From Anaerorudis cellulosivorans (GTDB lineage: Bacteria > Bacteroidota > Bacteroidia > Bacteroidales > Dysgonomonadaceae): a stretch of 64,000 nucleotides of DNA. A program made the translations under genes and the position numbers. Positions 1-9,042 of this stretch are shown here, piece by piece (the first letter of the stretch is position 1; the number at the start of each line of letters is the position of its first letter). The stretch lies in the NCBI RefSeq assembly GCF_025943985.1, contig NZ_JAPCWE010000006.1, positions 109,355 through 173,354 on the forward strand, written 5' to 3'. The notes beneath the pieces were generated by a model. It was given only the letters and a program-made list of their open reading frames with translations. It was not told where the DNA came from and did no database searches.

Positions 1-549
1 TATCCTACAATTGAAAATGAATCCAATCGCCAATATTATGTCGGGAACAGAAGGAATAATGAACGACGATTGAAGTCGGATGGATTTTCAACGCATTCCG
101 ATAAAAATTCATCTTTTGGAAATTCTTTTTCAGGAAGTATAAAACTTGCCGAAGGCGAAACCATTTTGTTAAATGAAAGTGATACTACTGACTGGAAAAA
201 AATTCCCGGCATTGGCAGTACATATGCTTCGCGCATTGTAAAATATCGGGATTTACTAGGGGGTTTTGTTACCGTAGATCAACTGAGAGAAGTTTACGGT
301 ATTGACGATGAATTATTTGCTAAAATATATCCTTATCTGAAAGCTGATGGGAAATACACAAAAATAGCCGTGAATACGCTTGAATTTAAGGAACTTCTTC
401 GACATCCCTATCTCAATTACAAACAGGTGAAAGCTATTTTTGATTTACGCCGGCGAAAAGGGAATGTTTCATCCATTAATGAATTGGCAATGCTCAACGA
501 ATTTACTGCTGAAGACATTGAACGATTAAATCCCTATTTGGAATTTTGA
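1..549 (+). CDS. Helix-hairpin-helix (ComEA-like) protein, 3' part
   Basis: The reading frame is open from the first base of the window, so this is the C-terminal part of a longer gene; a TTG at 70 is unlikely to be the true start. The visible 182 residues contain one clear HhH unit (motif IPGIGSTYASRIVKYR followed by a VDQLREVYGI segment) and a second, weaker one (LNYKQVKAIFDLRRRKG, then INELAMLNEF). HhH repeats bind DNA backbone non-specifically, and in this phylum similar proteins are annotated as ComEA-like. No membrane segment is visible in the retained part. Whether it acts in DNA uptake is not shown here. Confidence 0.7.
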   Translation, partial: YPTIENESNRQYYVGNRRNNERRLKSDGFSTHSDKNSSFGNSFSGSIKLAEGETILLNESDTTDWKKIPGIGSTYASRIVKYRDLLGGFVTVDQLREVYGIDDELFAKIYPYLKADGKYTKIAVNTLEFKELLRHPYLNYKQVKAIFDLRRRKGNVSSINELAMLNEFTAEDIERLNPYLEF

Positions 550-617
550 GTTTCGATAGGTTTCATTCCTGCGAATAATTATGTGGCATTTTTTACTCCC
601 TGTTCTTACAAAAACAT

Positions 618-637
618 AGCCCGCAACAAGGCGGGCT
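618..637 (-). terminator. Intrinsic terminator of valS
   Basis: A perfect 7-bp stem AGCCCGC/GCGGGCT encloses a 6-nt loop. Read on the minus strand it is followed by ATGTTTTT, so it best serves valS, whose stop lies about 45 bases upstream. On the plus strand the T-run is weak. Confidence 0.7.
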
Positions 638-683
638 GAATTTGTGCAAGTGAAATTTTGATCTTTTTGTGTGTAACTGTTTT

Positions 684-3317
684 TTACTTTTCTGATATTG
701 TTTTTTCGAGAGCAGCAATATTTTCTTTCAAAAGAGCGATTTTGCTTTCGGCGTCGGCTTTTTTCTTGCGCTCGTTTTCCACAATTTCGGGCTTAGCATT
801 TTGTACGAACCGCTCATTGGTTAGTTTTTTCATCACCGATTGCAAGAACCCATTCTGATATTCAAGTTCAGCCTTCAATTTTTTTAATTCGGCTTCTACA
901 TCCGTTTTATCGAACAGAGGAATCGAAAACTCGGTAGTTCCTACAAGAAATCCGACAGCTCCCGGTTCTTTTTCCTGAACTTTTTCGATAGAGGAGAGAT
1001 TCCCCATTTTTATGATTACACTGTCATATGTGCCTTCATAATCTCCGGTATACTGAAGAGGAAGTTTTTCTTTGTTTGGAATATTTTTTTGCAAACGGAT
1101 AGTACGTATCCCCGAAATAATTTCTTTCACTTTTTCGAAATCTGTCAGTAGTACTTCATCAAAAGGTTGACTTTCAGGAAGATAAGCAATCATGATACTG
1201 TCACCTTGTTTGCGTTCGTACAATGCCTGCCACAGCTCTTCGGTGATAAAAGGCATAAAAGGGTGGAGAAGGCGTAAGAGTGCATCAAAAAAAGCAAGCG
1301 TAGCATCATAGGTTTTTTGGTCGATGGGTTGTCGATATGCCGGTTTGATAATTTCGAGATACCAGGAAGAAAATTCCTCCCAAAAAAGTCGGTAAACTAC
1401 CATCAATGCTTCCGAAAGGCGGTATTTTGAGAACAGATCGTCCAACTCGACAATCGCTTTGGAAAGTATGTTGTCGAACCAGCGAATAGCAATCGATGCG
1501 GTAGCGGGTTGAGGAATATTGTCCATTACTTTCCATCCTTTCACCAAACGAAATGCATTCCATATTTTGTTGTTAAAATTACGACCTTGTTCGCAAAGCG
1601 ATTCGTCGAACAACAGATCATTACCCGCGGGAGTGGTGAGTAACATGCCCATCCGCACGCCGTCGGCACCATAGGTATTGATTAATTCGATGGGGTCGGG
1701 TGAATTTCCCAGTTGTTTGGACATTTTTCGTCCTGCTTTGTCACGAACGATGCCTGTGAAATAAACATTTTCGAAACATTTTTCGTTTCGAAATTCATAT
1801 CCGGCCATAATCATTCGGGCTACCCAAAAGAAAATAATGTCGGGACCTGTTACCAGATCGTTGGTGGGATAATAATAGTTAATATCCTCATTGTCGGGAT
1901 GAAGAATTCCATCGAAAACGGAAATCGGCCACAACCATGATGAGAACCACGTATCGAGCACATCTTCGTCCTGACGTAAATCATCGATCGAAAGGGGGTA
2001 ATCTACCATTTTCAATGCTTTTTGATATGCTTCTTCTTTGCTCTCAGCCACAACAAATCCACCTTTCGGCAGATAGTAGGCCGGTATCTGATGACCCCAC
2101 CATAGTTGCCGGCTGATGCACCAGTCTTTAATATTCTCCATCCAGTGTCGATACACATTTTTGTATTTCGGAGGGTAGAACTTGACAACATCGTTCTCTA
2201 CGGCTTCAAGAGCCGGTTTAGCAAGATCCTTCATTTCGAGAAACCATTGCATGGAGAGTTTGGGTTCAATGGGTACGTTTGTCCTTTCAGAAAAACCAAC
2301 CTTGTTGGTATAAGGTTGGTTTTTTTCAAGCAATCCTGCCGCTTGAAGATCTTCGACGATTTTTTTGCGTGCAGCAAATCGATCCATTCCGGCATACATG
2401 GCACCGTGTTCGTTTAGGGTTCCGTCAGGGTTGAAAATATCGATGGCAGGAAGATGATGTTTTTCTCCCAGCATATAGTCGTTGACATCGTGAGCGGGGG
2501 TGACTTTCAGACAACCTGTGCCGAATTCCATATCTACATATTCATCTTCAATAACAGGGATGACACGGTTGATAAGCGGAACAATTACTTTTTTCCCTTT
2601 CAAATGAGCGTTTTTGGGGTCGTCGGGATGGATGCACATTGCTGTATCACCCATAATGGTTTCAGGTCTTGTGGTTGCAACCACGGCATACTTATCTTCC
2701 CCCTCTATTTTGTAGCGCAGATAATAGAGCTTGCCTTCCTGTTCTTTATAGATTACTTCTTCATCAGAGAGTGCGGTAAGAGCTTGGGGATCCCAGTTGA
2801 CCATTCGCACACCGCGGTATATTTTCCCTTTTTCATATAAGTGACAAAAGGCTCTGATAACACTTTTGGAACGTATTTCATCCATGGTAAAACAGGTTCT
2901 ATCCCAATCGCAAGAAGCACCCAGCTTTTTCAGCTGCTCAAGAATGATACCCCCGTGTTCAAAGGTCCATTCCCACGCATGTTTTAAAAACTCTTCGCGG
3001 GAAAGATCCGTTTTTTTGATCCCTTGGGAAGCAAGTTTAGCTACTACTTTTGCTTCAGTAGCAATTGAGGCATGGTCGGTCCCTGGTACCCAACATGCAT
3101 TTTTTCCCTGCATGCGCGCACGGCGAATCAAAATATCCTGAATAGTATTGTTAAGCATGTGACCCATATGCAGAATTCCGGTCACGTTTGGTGGAGGGAT
3201 TACGATCGTATAGGGTTCACGGTTATCGGGTTCTGAATGAAAATATCGGTTTTCCAACCAATAGCGGTACCACTTCTCTTCTACTTCGGACGGATTGTAT
3301 TTACTTGCTATCTCCAT
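684..3317 (-). CDS. valS: Valyl-tRNA synthetase
   Basis: This 877-residue class I aminoacyl-tRNA synthetase charges tRNA-Val. The sequence shows the HIGH-type signature as [15 protein letters not shown] near residue 45, the CP1 editing domain after it, the KMSKS motif as [11 protein letters not shown] in the middle, an anticodon-binding helical domain, and a C-terminal coiled coil rich in Lys and Glu that is typical of ValRS. The length is normal for the family. The ATG start is supported by a TAnnTTTG box (TACCTTTG, minus strand) about 20 bases upstream. The gene appears monocistronic, with a hairpin terminator after it and the namZ terminator before it. Confidence 0.97.
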   Translation of the reverse strand: MEIASKYNPSEVEEKWYRYWLENRYFHSEPDNREPYTIVIPPPNVTGILHMGHMLNNTIQDILIRRARMQGKNACWVPGTDHASIATEAKVVAKLASQGIKKTDLSREEFLKHAWEWTFEHGGIILEQLKKLGASCDWDRTCFTMDEIRSKSVIRAFCHLYEKGKIYRGVRMVNWDPQALTALSDEEVIYKEQEGKLYYLRYKIEGEDKYAVVATTRPETIMGDTAMCIHPDDPKNAHLKGKKVIVPLINRVIPVIEDEYVDMEFGTGCLKVTPAHDVNDYMLGEKHHLPAIDIFNPDGTLNEHGAMYAGMDRFAARKKIVEDLQAAGLLEKNQPYTNKVGFSERTNVPIEPKLSMQWFLEMKDLAKPALEAVENDVVKFYPPKYKNVYRHWMENIKDWCISRQLWWGHQIPAYYLPKGGFVVAESKEEAYQKALKMVDYPLSIDDLRQDEDVLDTWFSSWLWPISVFDGILHPDNEDINYYYPTNDLVTGPDIIFFWVARMIMAGYEFRNEKCFENVYFTGIVRDKAGRKMSKQLGNSPDPIELINTYGADGVRMGMLLTTPAGNDLLFDESLCEQGRNFNNKIWNAFRLVKGWKVMDNIPQPATASIAIRWFDNILSKAIVELDDLFSKYRLSEALMVVYRLFWEEFSSWYLEIIKPAYRQPIDQKTYDATLAFFDALLRLLHPFMPFITEELWQALYERKQGDSIMIAYLPESQPFDEVLLTDFEKVKEIISGIRTIRLQKNIPNKEKLPLQYTGDYEGTYDSVIIKMGNLSSIEKVQEKEPGAVGFLVGTTEFSIPLFDKTDVEAELKKLKAELEYQNGFLQSVMKKLTNERFVQNAKPEIVENERKKKADAESKIALLKENIAALEKTISEK

Positions 3318-3337
3318 AAATCTTTCTTTTTGAATCG

Positions 3338-3345
3338 CAAAGGTA
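3338..3345 (-). promoter_or_regulatory. -7 box for valS
   Basis: TACCTTTG on the minus strand matches the Bacteroidota -7 consensus TAnnTTTG, and predicts transcription starting only about 15 bases before the valS ATG. No convincing -33 element is visible. Confidence 0.55.
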
Positions 3346-3349
3346 TGAA

Positions 3350-3376
3350 AAAATGCGTTTCATTGAAGCGCATTTT
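3350..3376 (-). terminator. Intrinsic terminator of the merR-namZ unit
   Basis: Twelve paired bases (AAAATGCG plus TTTC against GAAG plus CGCATTTT, one G-T wobble) surround a 3-nt ATT loop. On the minus strand a run of T follows. It ends the namZ transcript and directly abuts the valS promoter. Confidence 0.75.
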
Positions 3377-3400
3377 CTTTTTTACGGACACCTTAAGACT

Positions 3401-4636
3401 TTATTCCTCATAAAGGAGATAGGGCTTACGTTGTTCTTTGAAGTTCTGCACATCATTAACCCATTTTGCCTTAATCTCTTTGGCTGATTTGCCTGAGATG
3501 ATATCTTTTCGAACGTAATCCACACCAACCAATTTTTCAAAGAAAGGAGTAAAAAATGATTCGCCAATTTGCAAATTGTTGTAAGCATCGATGATCCAAG
3601 ATAAGTCTAAACCGTTTTTTTGAATTTGTTCGTCGGGAATATTTCGAAGGTCAATGCCATAACATTTTTGATTGAGAAAAGGAGGGTTTTTAGCTCCCGG
3701 AATGCTTCTCGGAATGAAGTAGAAAGTAGATCCTTTATAATTCGGATGTCCATAAACCTGAAACGGAAATGGAGTTCCCCGGCCTAAACTCATCACGGTT
3801 CCTTCAAAAAAGCAGGTTGAGGGATAGAGATAAACAGCGTGCATATTGGGCAAGTTGGGTGAAGGGGGAACGGGCAACTCGTATAACGTTTGATGGGTAT
3901 AATTCTCACATGGAATAACAGTCACGTCGCAAGTACGACCATTGGGCAGCCATTTTTCACCATTGATCATTAGAGCCAGTTCACCTAGCGTCATGCCGTG
4001 GACCACCGGAATCGGCAGCCATCCCACGCCCGATTTGTACTTCATATCCAGTAGAGGCCCATCCACATAAAAGCCATTTGGATTGGGCCGGTCTAGTACG
4101 ATCATTTTTTTTCCTGAGATTGCACAGGCATCCATCATGCGTGCCATTGTGATGTAATACGTATAAAAGCGAGTTCCAACATCCTGTAGATCAAATACAA
4201 GCACGTCGAAACGATTCATCTTTTCTGAAGAAGGTTTTTCGCCTTCCGCTCCATATAGTGACCAAATGGGAATACCTGTTTTTTTATCAACAGAATTGGC
4301 TACATGTTCTCCTGCATCTGCTGTTCCTCTAAAACCATGTTCCGGTGAAAAAATACCGACGATATCGAAATGGTTTCGTTTCAGCAGATCCATCAGATGT
4401 TCTTTTCCCACCATACCGGTTTGATTAGATAAAATGGCTATACGTTTTCCTTGAAGTAACGGAAAATACCGATTGGTTTGTTCAGCTCCAACTTTAATCC
4501 TTACGCATTTTTGAGTGGATGTTATGGAGGTTATACGTAAAATTGGGTTGATGTTGACTTTTCTTGTTGTGGACTGTAATAAAATCGGTAAGAAAAGAAA
4601 AAGGAAAAAAGGGATATGAATTTTTTTCATTGTCAA
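3401..4636 (-). CDS. DUF1343 / NamZ-type exo-beta-N-acetylmuramidase (GH171)
   Basis: The protein has 411 residues with an N-terminal signal segment (KKIHIPFFLFLFLPILLQS). The body carries hallmark DUF1343 motifs: ILSNQTGMVGKEHLMDLL, GIFSPEHGFRGTADAGE, DVLVFDLQDVGTRFYTY, VLDRPNPN and SLGRGTPFPFQVYG. The founding member, Bacillus NamZ, removes terminal N-acetylmuramic acid from peptidoglycan fragments, so a role in periplasmic wall recycling is inferred. The start overlaps the end of the upstream MerR-like gene by 4 bases (ATGA), implying translational coupling. An alternative start MKKIHI lies two codons in. Confidence 0.85.
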   Translation of the reverse strand: MTMKKIHIPFFLFLFLPILLQSTTRKVNINPILRITSITSTQKCVRIKVGAEQTNRYFPLLQGKRIAILSNQTGMVGKEHLMDLLKRNHFDIVGIFSPEHGFRGTADAGEHVANSVDKKTGIPIWSLYGAEGEKPSSEKMNRFDVLVFDLQDVGTRFYTYYITMARMMDACAISGKKMIVLDRPNPNGFYVDGPLLDMKYKSGVGWLPIPVVHGMTLGELALMINGEKWLPNGRTCDVTVIPCENYTHQTLYELPVPPSPNLPNMHAVYLYPSTCFFEGTVMSLGRGTPFPFQVYGHPNYKGSTFYFIPRSIPGAKNPPFLNQKCYGIDLRNIPDEQIQKNGLDLSWIIDAYNNLQIGESFFTPFFEKLVGVDYVRKDIISGKSAKEIKAKWVNDVQNFKEQRKPYLLYEE

Positions 4637-5028
4637 ATTTCAGGTTTGGTTTTGGAATATTTTTGTTGTTCATGTAATTGGTAGAATTCTTCTTCAATCG
4701 AAACCAGTTCATTTTTTATGTTTTGCAAGCGTTCCAATAATTCAATGCGTTTTTCCTCATCATCTTTTTTCGATTTCAGTGCCTGACGAGCTCCTTCCAA
4801 TGTTAATCCATTTTCCTTAACGAGATGATACACTATACCCACTTGTCGGATATCTTCTTTTGTGTACTGACGTGTTCCTCCGGCTGTCTTTTTGGGATTG
4901 ATATTATCGAATTCTTTTTCCCAGAAACGTAAAAGAGAAACATTTACGGCAAAATGATCGGCGACTTCCTTAATTGAATAGTAAAGGCGTTTATCGGTAA
5001 AATCGATTGGTTTCCGTCGTTTTCCCAT
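4633..5028 (-). CDS. MerR-family transcriptional regulator
   Basis: A 131-residue protein with an N-terminal MerR winged-helix region (LYYSIKEVADHFAVNVSLLRFWEKEF, then GGTRQYTKEDIRQVGIVYHLV) and a C-terminal coiled coil of about 45 residues for dimerization. No metal- or drug-binding C-terminal domain and no cysteine cluster is present, so it is a minimal MerR protein of the kind common in this phylum; its effector is unknown. It is translationally coupled to the NamZ-type gene and divergent from alaS, with a 19-bp inverted repeat in the shared upstream region that could be its own operator. Confidence 0.85.
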   Translation of the reverse strand: MGKRRKPIDFTDKRLYYSIKEVADHFAVNVSLLRFWEKEFDNINPKKTAGGTRQYTKEDIRQVGIVYHLVKENGLTLEGARQALKSKKDDEEKRIELLERLQNIKNELVSIEEEFYQLHEQQKYSKTKPEI

Positions 5029-5062
5029 TTGAAAAATTATTTTTTGTATTAGAACTTTCTCT

Positions 5063-5081
5063 TTGTTACCGTTATTAACAA
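5063..5081. promoter_or_regulatory. 19-bp inverted repeat between merR and alaS
   Basis: TTGTTA and TAACAA form a perfect 6-bp inverted repeat with 7 bases between. MerR proteins bind dyads of about this length, so autoregulation is plausible. It lies in the predicted merR leader and about 55-75 bases upstream of the predicted alaS start point. Confidence 0.35.
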
Positions 5082-5102
5082 GATAATAAGTTCAACATGC
5101 AA

Positions 5103-5110
5103 CAAAAATA
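5103..5110 (-). promoter_or_regulatory. -7 box for merR-namZ
   Basis: TATTTTTG on the minus strand fits TAnnTTTG and would give a leader of roughly 70 bases before the merR ATG. The -33 element is not obvious. Confidence 0.4.
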
Positions 5111-5122
5111 AACTTTTTGCCG

Positions 5123-5130
5123 TAATTTTG
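5123..5130 (+). promoter_or_regulatory. -7 box for alaS
   Basis: TAATTTTG matches TAnnTTTG. The upstream in-frame TTG codon at 5128 falls inside this box, so it cannot be the alaS start; the ATG pair at 5173/5176 is favoured. Confidence 0.5.
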
Positions 5131-5172
5131 CAAACGGAATTTAAACAGAAAAAAATCCTATTTTTCATTTTT

Positions 5173-7791
5173 ATGATGACTTCAAAAGAAATACGTCAAT
5201 CGTTTAAAGATTATTTTGCATCCAAAGGACATCAGATTGTGCCATCGGCCCCGATGGTAATCAAGGATGATCCCACTCTGATGTTTACCAATGCGGGGAT
5301 GAACCAATTTAAAGATATTATCTTGGGCAATGCGCCTGTAAAATACCGTCGTGTGGCCAATGCGCAGAAATGTCTTCGCGTGAGTGGTAAACACAATGAT
5401 TTGGAAGAAGTAGGACACGATACTTACCACCACACCATGTTCGAAATGTTGGGCAATTGGTCTTTCGGCGATTATTTTAAAAAGGAAGCCATTGAATTTG
5501 CATGGGAATACCTCACAGAAATTTTGAAACTCGATAAAGATCGTTTATATGTCACCGTTTTTGAAGGCAGCCCCGATGAAGGTTTGCTTCGTGATTCCGA
5601 GGCGGCTGAACATTGGTCGCGATATTTACCTGCAGAACGCATAATTGATGGAAGCAAGAAGGACAATTTTTGGGAAATGGGTGATACCGGTCCATGTGGT
5701 CCTTGTTCTGAAATTCATATCGATATTCGTTCCGAAGAGGATCGAAAGAAAGTAAATGGATTATTGCTCGTGAACAAGAGTCATCCGCAAGTGATCGAAA
5801 TCTGGAATCTAGTCTTTATGCAGTACAACCGTAAGGCTGATGGGTCACTGGAAGAGTTACCGGCAAAGGTGATCGATACGGGTATGGGTTTCGAAAGGCT
5901 CTGTATGGCTGTTCAGGGGAAGACTTCGAATTACGATAGCGATATTTTTCAGCCGCTCATTCAAAAAATAGGAGAGTTAAGTCGGTCCCGATATGGAGAG
6001 GACCCTCAAAAAGATGTTGCTATGCGGGTCGTTTCAGACCATGTTCGTGCCATTGCTTTTTCCATTACAGACGGACAATTGCCTTCTAACGCCAAGGCGG
6101 GTTATGTGATACGTCGAATTTTGCGTCGTGCTGTTCGGTATGGTTATACCTTTTTGGGAATGAAAGAACCTTTCATGTACAAACTTATTCCTACCCTTAT
6201 TGATGTAATGGGTGAGGCATATCCCGAATTGATAGCACAACAGAAGCTGGTAGAGAGAGTGATTAACGAAGAGGAGGAATCTTTTTTGCGGACGCTTGAA
6301 ACCGGTATGCGCCTGCTTGATAAACAGATAGAAGAGCACAAGGCTGCAGGTAAAACCCAACTTGAAGGAGCAGTAGCTTTTCAGCTTTACGATACCTATG
6401 GTTTTCCGCTCGATCTTACTGAACTGATTCTTCGCGAGCACAGCATGACGGTGGATACTCAAGGGTTCAATTTGGAGATGAAGAAACAAAAAGATCGTGC
6501 GCGCAATGCTGCTGTCATTGAAACAGGCGACTGGGTGCAAGTTCATGAGGGTGAACCGGAATTTGTAGGTTATGATTTGACAGCTTGTGAATCCCGGATC
6601 TTGCGTTATCGAAAGGTTAAACAAAAAAATAAGCAGTTTTATCAGGTCGTTTTCGAAAAGTCCCCATTCTATGCCGAAATGGGTGGGCAAGTTGGGGATA
6701 GCGGTGTCTTTATTGATAAAGACGGGAAAGTATTCCGGATTTTCGATACGAAAAGGGAAACCAATTTGGCTGTGCATTTGTGCAATGAAATTCCGGCTGA
6801 TCCTACCGGTATCTTTCATTTAGAAGTTGATATTGAAAAACGTACGGCAACCGAGTGTAATCACACGGCCACACACCTTCTTCATGAAGCGCTTCGCGAA
6901 GTGCTGGGTAAGCATGTTGAACAAAAAGGATCATATGTATCGCCCGATGTGTTGCGTTTTGATTTTTCGCATTTTCGAAAAATGACCCCTGAAGAAATTC
7001 GAGAGGTGGAACGACGTGTGACAGAAAAAATTCGGCAAGATCTCAAGCTGGAAGAGCATCGCCATGTTTCTATTGATGAGGCTAAGGCTTCCGGGGCAAT
7101 GGCTCTCTTTGGAGAAAAGTACGGAGATGAAGTTCGTACGGTTCGTTTTGGTACATCGATTGAATTGTGTGGAGGAACCCACATTTCCTCTACGGGACGT
7201 ATCGGCACATTTCGTATTGTGAGCGAAAGCGCTATTGCTGCGGGAGTGCGGCGTATCGAAGCCGTTACCGCAAAAAAATGCGAAGAATATCTTTACGCTA
7301 TGGAAGATACCCTGAAAAGCGTTAAAAATATGTTGAACAATCCACCCGATGTAGCGCAGGCATTGCAGCGATTATTGGATGAAAACATCGAGATGAAAAA
7401 AACGATTCAGGAGTTCGTGAAGGAAAAAGCAGAACAGCTGAAACAAGCTGTTATTGCGGACAAGGAAATCATTAACGACATTGCTGTTTTCAAGCTTACC
7501 GGATCCGATATCTCTCCCGATGTGGTTAAAGATATTGCCTTTCAGCTGAAAGGGCAATTTCCTGAAAAAATGTTTTTTGTTGCCGGAACTTCAATGAAAA
7601 GCAAAGCCAATATTACTGTTATGCTCAGCGATGATTTGGTGAAAAAAGGTCTGCATGCCGGAAATTTAGTTCGTCAGGTTGCAAAGTTTATTGAGGGTGG
7701 GGGTGGAGGACAACCTCATTTTGCTACAGCCGGAGGTAAAAATGTCGATGGGCTGTCAGCAGCTATGCAATTGATACTGAAAAATCTGTGA
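5173..7791 (+). CDS. alaS: Alanyl-tRNA synthetase
   Basis: A class II aminoacyl-tRNA synthetase that charges tRNA-Ala, 872 residues from the chosen ATG (an ATG at 5176 is equally possible). The N-terminus [19 protein letters not shown] is canonical. Visible features are the motif 2 region ([19 protein letters not shown]), the editing-domain metal site [11 protein letters not shown] and CGGTH, and the glycine-rich C-Ala end ([17 protein letters not shown]). Length is typical. A strong hairpin terminator follows the stop codon. Confidence 0.97.
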   Translation: MMTSKEIRQSFKDYFASKGHQIVPSAPMVIKDDPTLMFTNAGMNQFKDIILGNAPVKYRRVANAQKCLRVSGKHNDLEEVGHDTYHHTMFEMLGNWSFGDYFKKEAIEFAWEYLTEILKLDKDRLYVTVFEGSPDEGLLRDSEAAEHWSRYLPAERIIDGSKKDNFWEMGDTGPCGPCSEIHIDIRSEEDRKKVNGLLLVNKSHPQVIEIWNLVFMQYNRKADGSLEELPAKVIDTGMGFERLCMAVQGKTSNYDSDIFQPLIQKIGELSRSRYGEDPQKDVAMRVVSDHVRAIAFSITDGQLPSNAKAGYVIRRILRRAVRYGYTFLGMKEPFMYKLIPTLIDVMGEAYPELIAQQKLVERVINEEEESFLRTLETGMRLLDKQIEEHKAAGKTQLEGAVAFQLYDTYGFPLDLTELILREHSMTVDTQGFNLEMKKQKDRARNAAVIETGDWVQVHEGEPEFVGYDLTACESRILRYRKVKQKNKQFYQVVFEKSPFYAEMGGQVGDSGVFIDKDGKVFRIFDTKRETNLAVHLCNEIPADPTGIFHLEVDIEKRTATECNHTATHLLHEALREVLGKHVEQKGSYVSPDVLRFDFSHFRKMTPEEIREVERRVTEKIRQDLKLEEHRHVSIDEAKASGAMALFGEKYGDEVRTVRFGTSIELCGGTHISSTGRIGTFRIVSESAIAAGVRRIEAVTAKKCEEYLYAMEDTLKSVKNMLNNPPDVAQALQRLLDENIEMKKTIQEFVKEKAEQLKQAVIADKEIINDIAVFKLTGSDISPDVVKDIAFQLKGQFPEKMFFVAGTSMKSKANITVMLSDDLVKKGLHAGNLVRQVAKFIEGGGGGQPHFATAGGKNVDGLSAAMQLILKNL

Positions 7792-7810
7792 AATTAATTT
7801 TAATCGTGAA

Positions 7811-7843
7811 TAGCGGGAAACGATCGTTTTCCGCTATTTTTTT
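7811..7843 (+). terminator. Intrinsic terminator of alaS
   Basis: A 12-bp stem (TAGCGGGAAACG against CGTTTTCCGCTA, with one G-T wobble) is followed by seven T residues. It separates alaS from the LacI gene promoter. Confidence 0.85.
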
Positions 7844-7866
7844 GTCCTTTTGTAGGTTTTTTTGTT

Positions 7867-7874
7867 TATTTTTG
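7867..7874 (+). promoter_or_regulatory. -7 box for the lacI-type gene
   Basis: TATTTTTG fits TAnnTTTG; a TTTG 22 bases upstream (7841-7844) may act as the -33 element, slightly wider than usual. It sits 18 bases before the ATG at 7893. Confidence 0.5.
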
Positions 7875-7892
7875 AAGAAAATACGTTTTACT

Positions 7893-8906
7893 ATGGATAA
7901 ACGGCGAATCACGCTCAAAGATATTGCCAAGGCGTTGAATTTATCGCCATCTACCGTTTCAAGGGCAATGAAAAATCATCCGGCAATTAGCCTGGAGACG
8001 AGGGATCTTGTGCAAAAATATGCCGAAGAACACAAATACAAGCCTAATCCAATGGCTATGCGCTTACGCATGAATCGAAATAACGTTATAGGGGTCATTG
8101 TTCCCGAAATTGTTCATTACTTTTTTTCCACGGTTCTTGCCGGAATTCAGGAAGAAGCTGAGAGACAAAACTACAATATTCTCATCTGCCATTCCAATGA
8201 AAATTACGATCGTGAAGTGAAGAGTATCGAAATGTTGCTGGATGCCGGTGTAGATGGTATTTTAGTTTCGCAATCGAAAAGTACCGTAAAATATGATCAT
8301 TTTCAGGAAATTATTGATAATGGCATTCATTTAGTTTTCTTCGACCGTATTTGCACAGGGATCAATACCGATAAAGTGGTTGTGGATGATTATGTTGGAG
8401 CATTCCATGCAGTTAACTATCTCATTGAGACAGGTTGCAATCGGATTGTTTTTCTCGGTGCTAATCCCCATCTTCCGATTTCAACCAATCGCAAAATGGG
8501 TTACGAGGATGCACTGCGAAACCATCGGTTGCCGCTAGAAAATGAGTTTATAGCCGTATGTGATACGCCGGATCTCGTTCAGGAAGTTGTCCCTCGGATG
8601 TTAAGCAGACAACCTGTTCCCGATGCCTTTTTCTGCATTAATGATGAAGTTGCGGCTTATTGTCTTCAATTGATTAAATCAGCAGGGTTTCGTGTACCTG
8701 ATGATATCTCGATTTGCGGATTTACCAATTCTTACATTACAGAAGTAACCTCTCCAACCTTGACCAGCGTTGACCAACATGGTTTTGAAATGGGAAAAGA
8801 ATCTGCCCGTCTTTTGATTAACCGCATAAGTGGATTGGAAACCAAAAGTGGTGTGGTCAGTAGAGTTATCAAAACGGATCTAGTGGTCAGGGAATCTACA
8901 CGATAA
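7893..8906 (+). CDS. LacI/GalR-family transcriptional regulator
   Basis: A 337-residue repressor from the ATG giving MDKRRITLKDIAKALNLSPSTVSRAM. Residues 1-60 form the LacI helix-turn-helix and hinge helix (PMAMRLRMNR), and the remainder is a periplasmic-binding-protein-like effector domain (NNVIGVIVPEIVHYFFSTVLAGI onward; C-terminal SPTLTSVDQHG). An upstream in-frame extension is rejected because it would cross the promoter and the alaS terminator. The gene is followed by a near-perfect LacI-type operator and a sugar MFS gene, so it very likely controls that transporter in response to a sugar ligand. Confidence 0.92.
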   Translation: MDKRRITLKDIAKALNLSPSTVSRAMKNHPAISLETRDLVQKYAEEHKYKPNPMAMRLRMNRNNVIGVIVPEIVHYFFSTVLAGIQEEAERQNYNILICHSNENYDREVKSIEMLLDAGVDGILVSQSKSTVKYDHFQEIIDNGIHLVFFDRICTGINTDKVVVDDYVGAFHAVNYLIETGCNRIVFLGANPHLPISTNRKMGYEDALRNHRLPLENEFIAVCDTPDLVQEVVPRMLSRQPVPDAFFCINDEVAAYCLQLIKSAGFRVPDDISICGFTNSYITEVTSPTLTSVDQHGFEMGKESARLLINRISGLETKSGVVSRVIKTDLVVRESTR

Positions 8907-8939
8907 TTAGAGAAAATAGATATGGGTGCAAGGTATTGT

Positions 8940-8961
8940 TTTATGCAATCGTTTGCATAAA
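8940..8961. promoter_or_regulatory. LacI-family operator
   Basis: A 22-bp dyad with arms TTTATGCAA and TTGCATAAA around a central CG; only one base pair of the palindrome mismatches. The central CG and this length are typical of LacI/GalR operators. It lies just after the lacI-type gene and 50-70 bases upstream of the MFS -7 box. Confidence 0.75.
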
Positions 8962-9011
8962 AAATCCCGAGTTAAATTTTGCATTGTATGTCAATAAGAT
9001 AAGAAGCATTG

Positions 9012-9019
9012 TAAATTTG
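9012..9019 (+). promoter_or_regulatory. -7 box for the MFS gene
   Basis: TAAATTTG matches TAnnTTTG and would start transcription about 17 bases before the ATG at 9043. The operator lies upstream of it. Confidence 0.55.
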
Positions 9020-9042
9020 TTCAATAACATATCTGGATATAC

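Noticed and set aside
7788..7892. N-terminal extension of the LacI-type regulator upstream of 7893
   Set aside because: The extra 35 codons run through the alaS terminator stem and the -7 box, and the LacI helix-turn-helix begins normally at the ATG at 7893.
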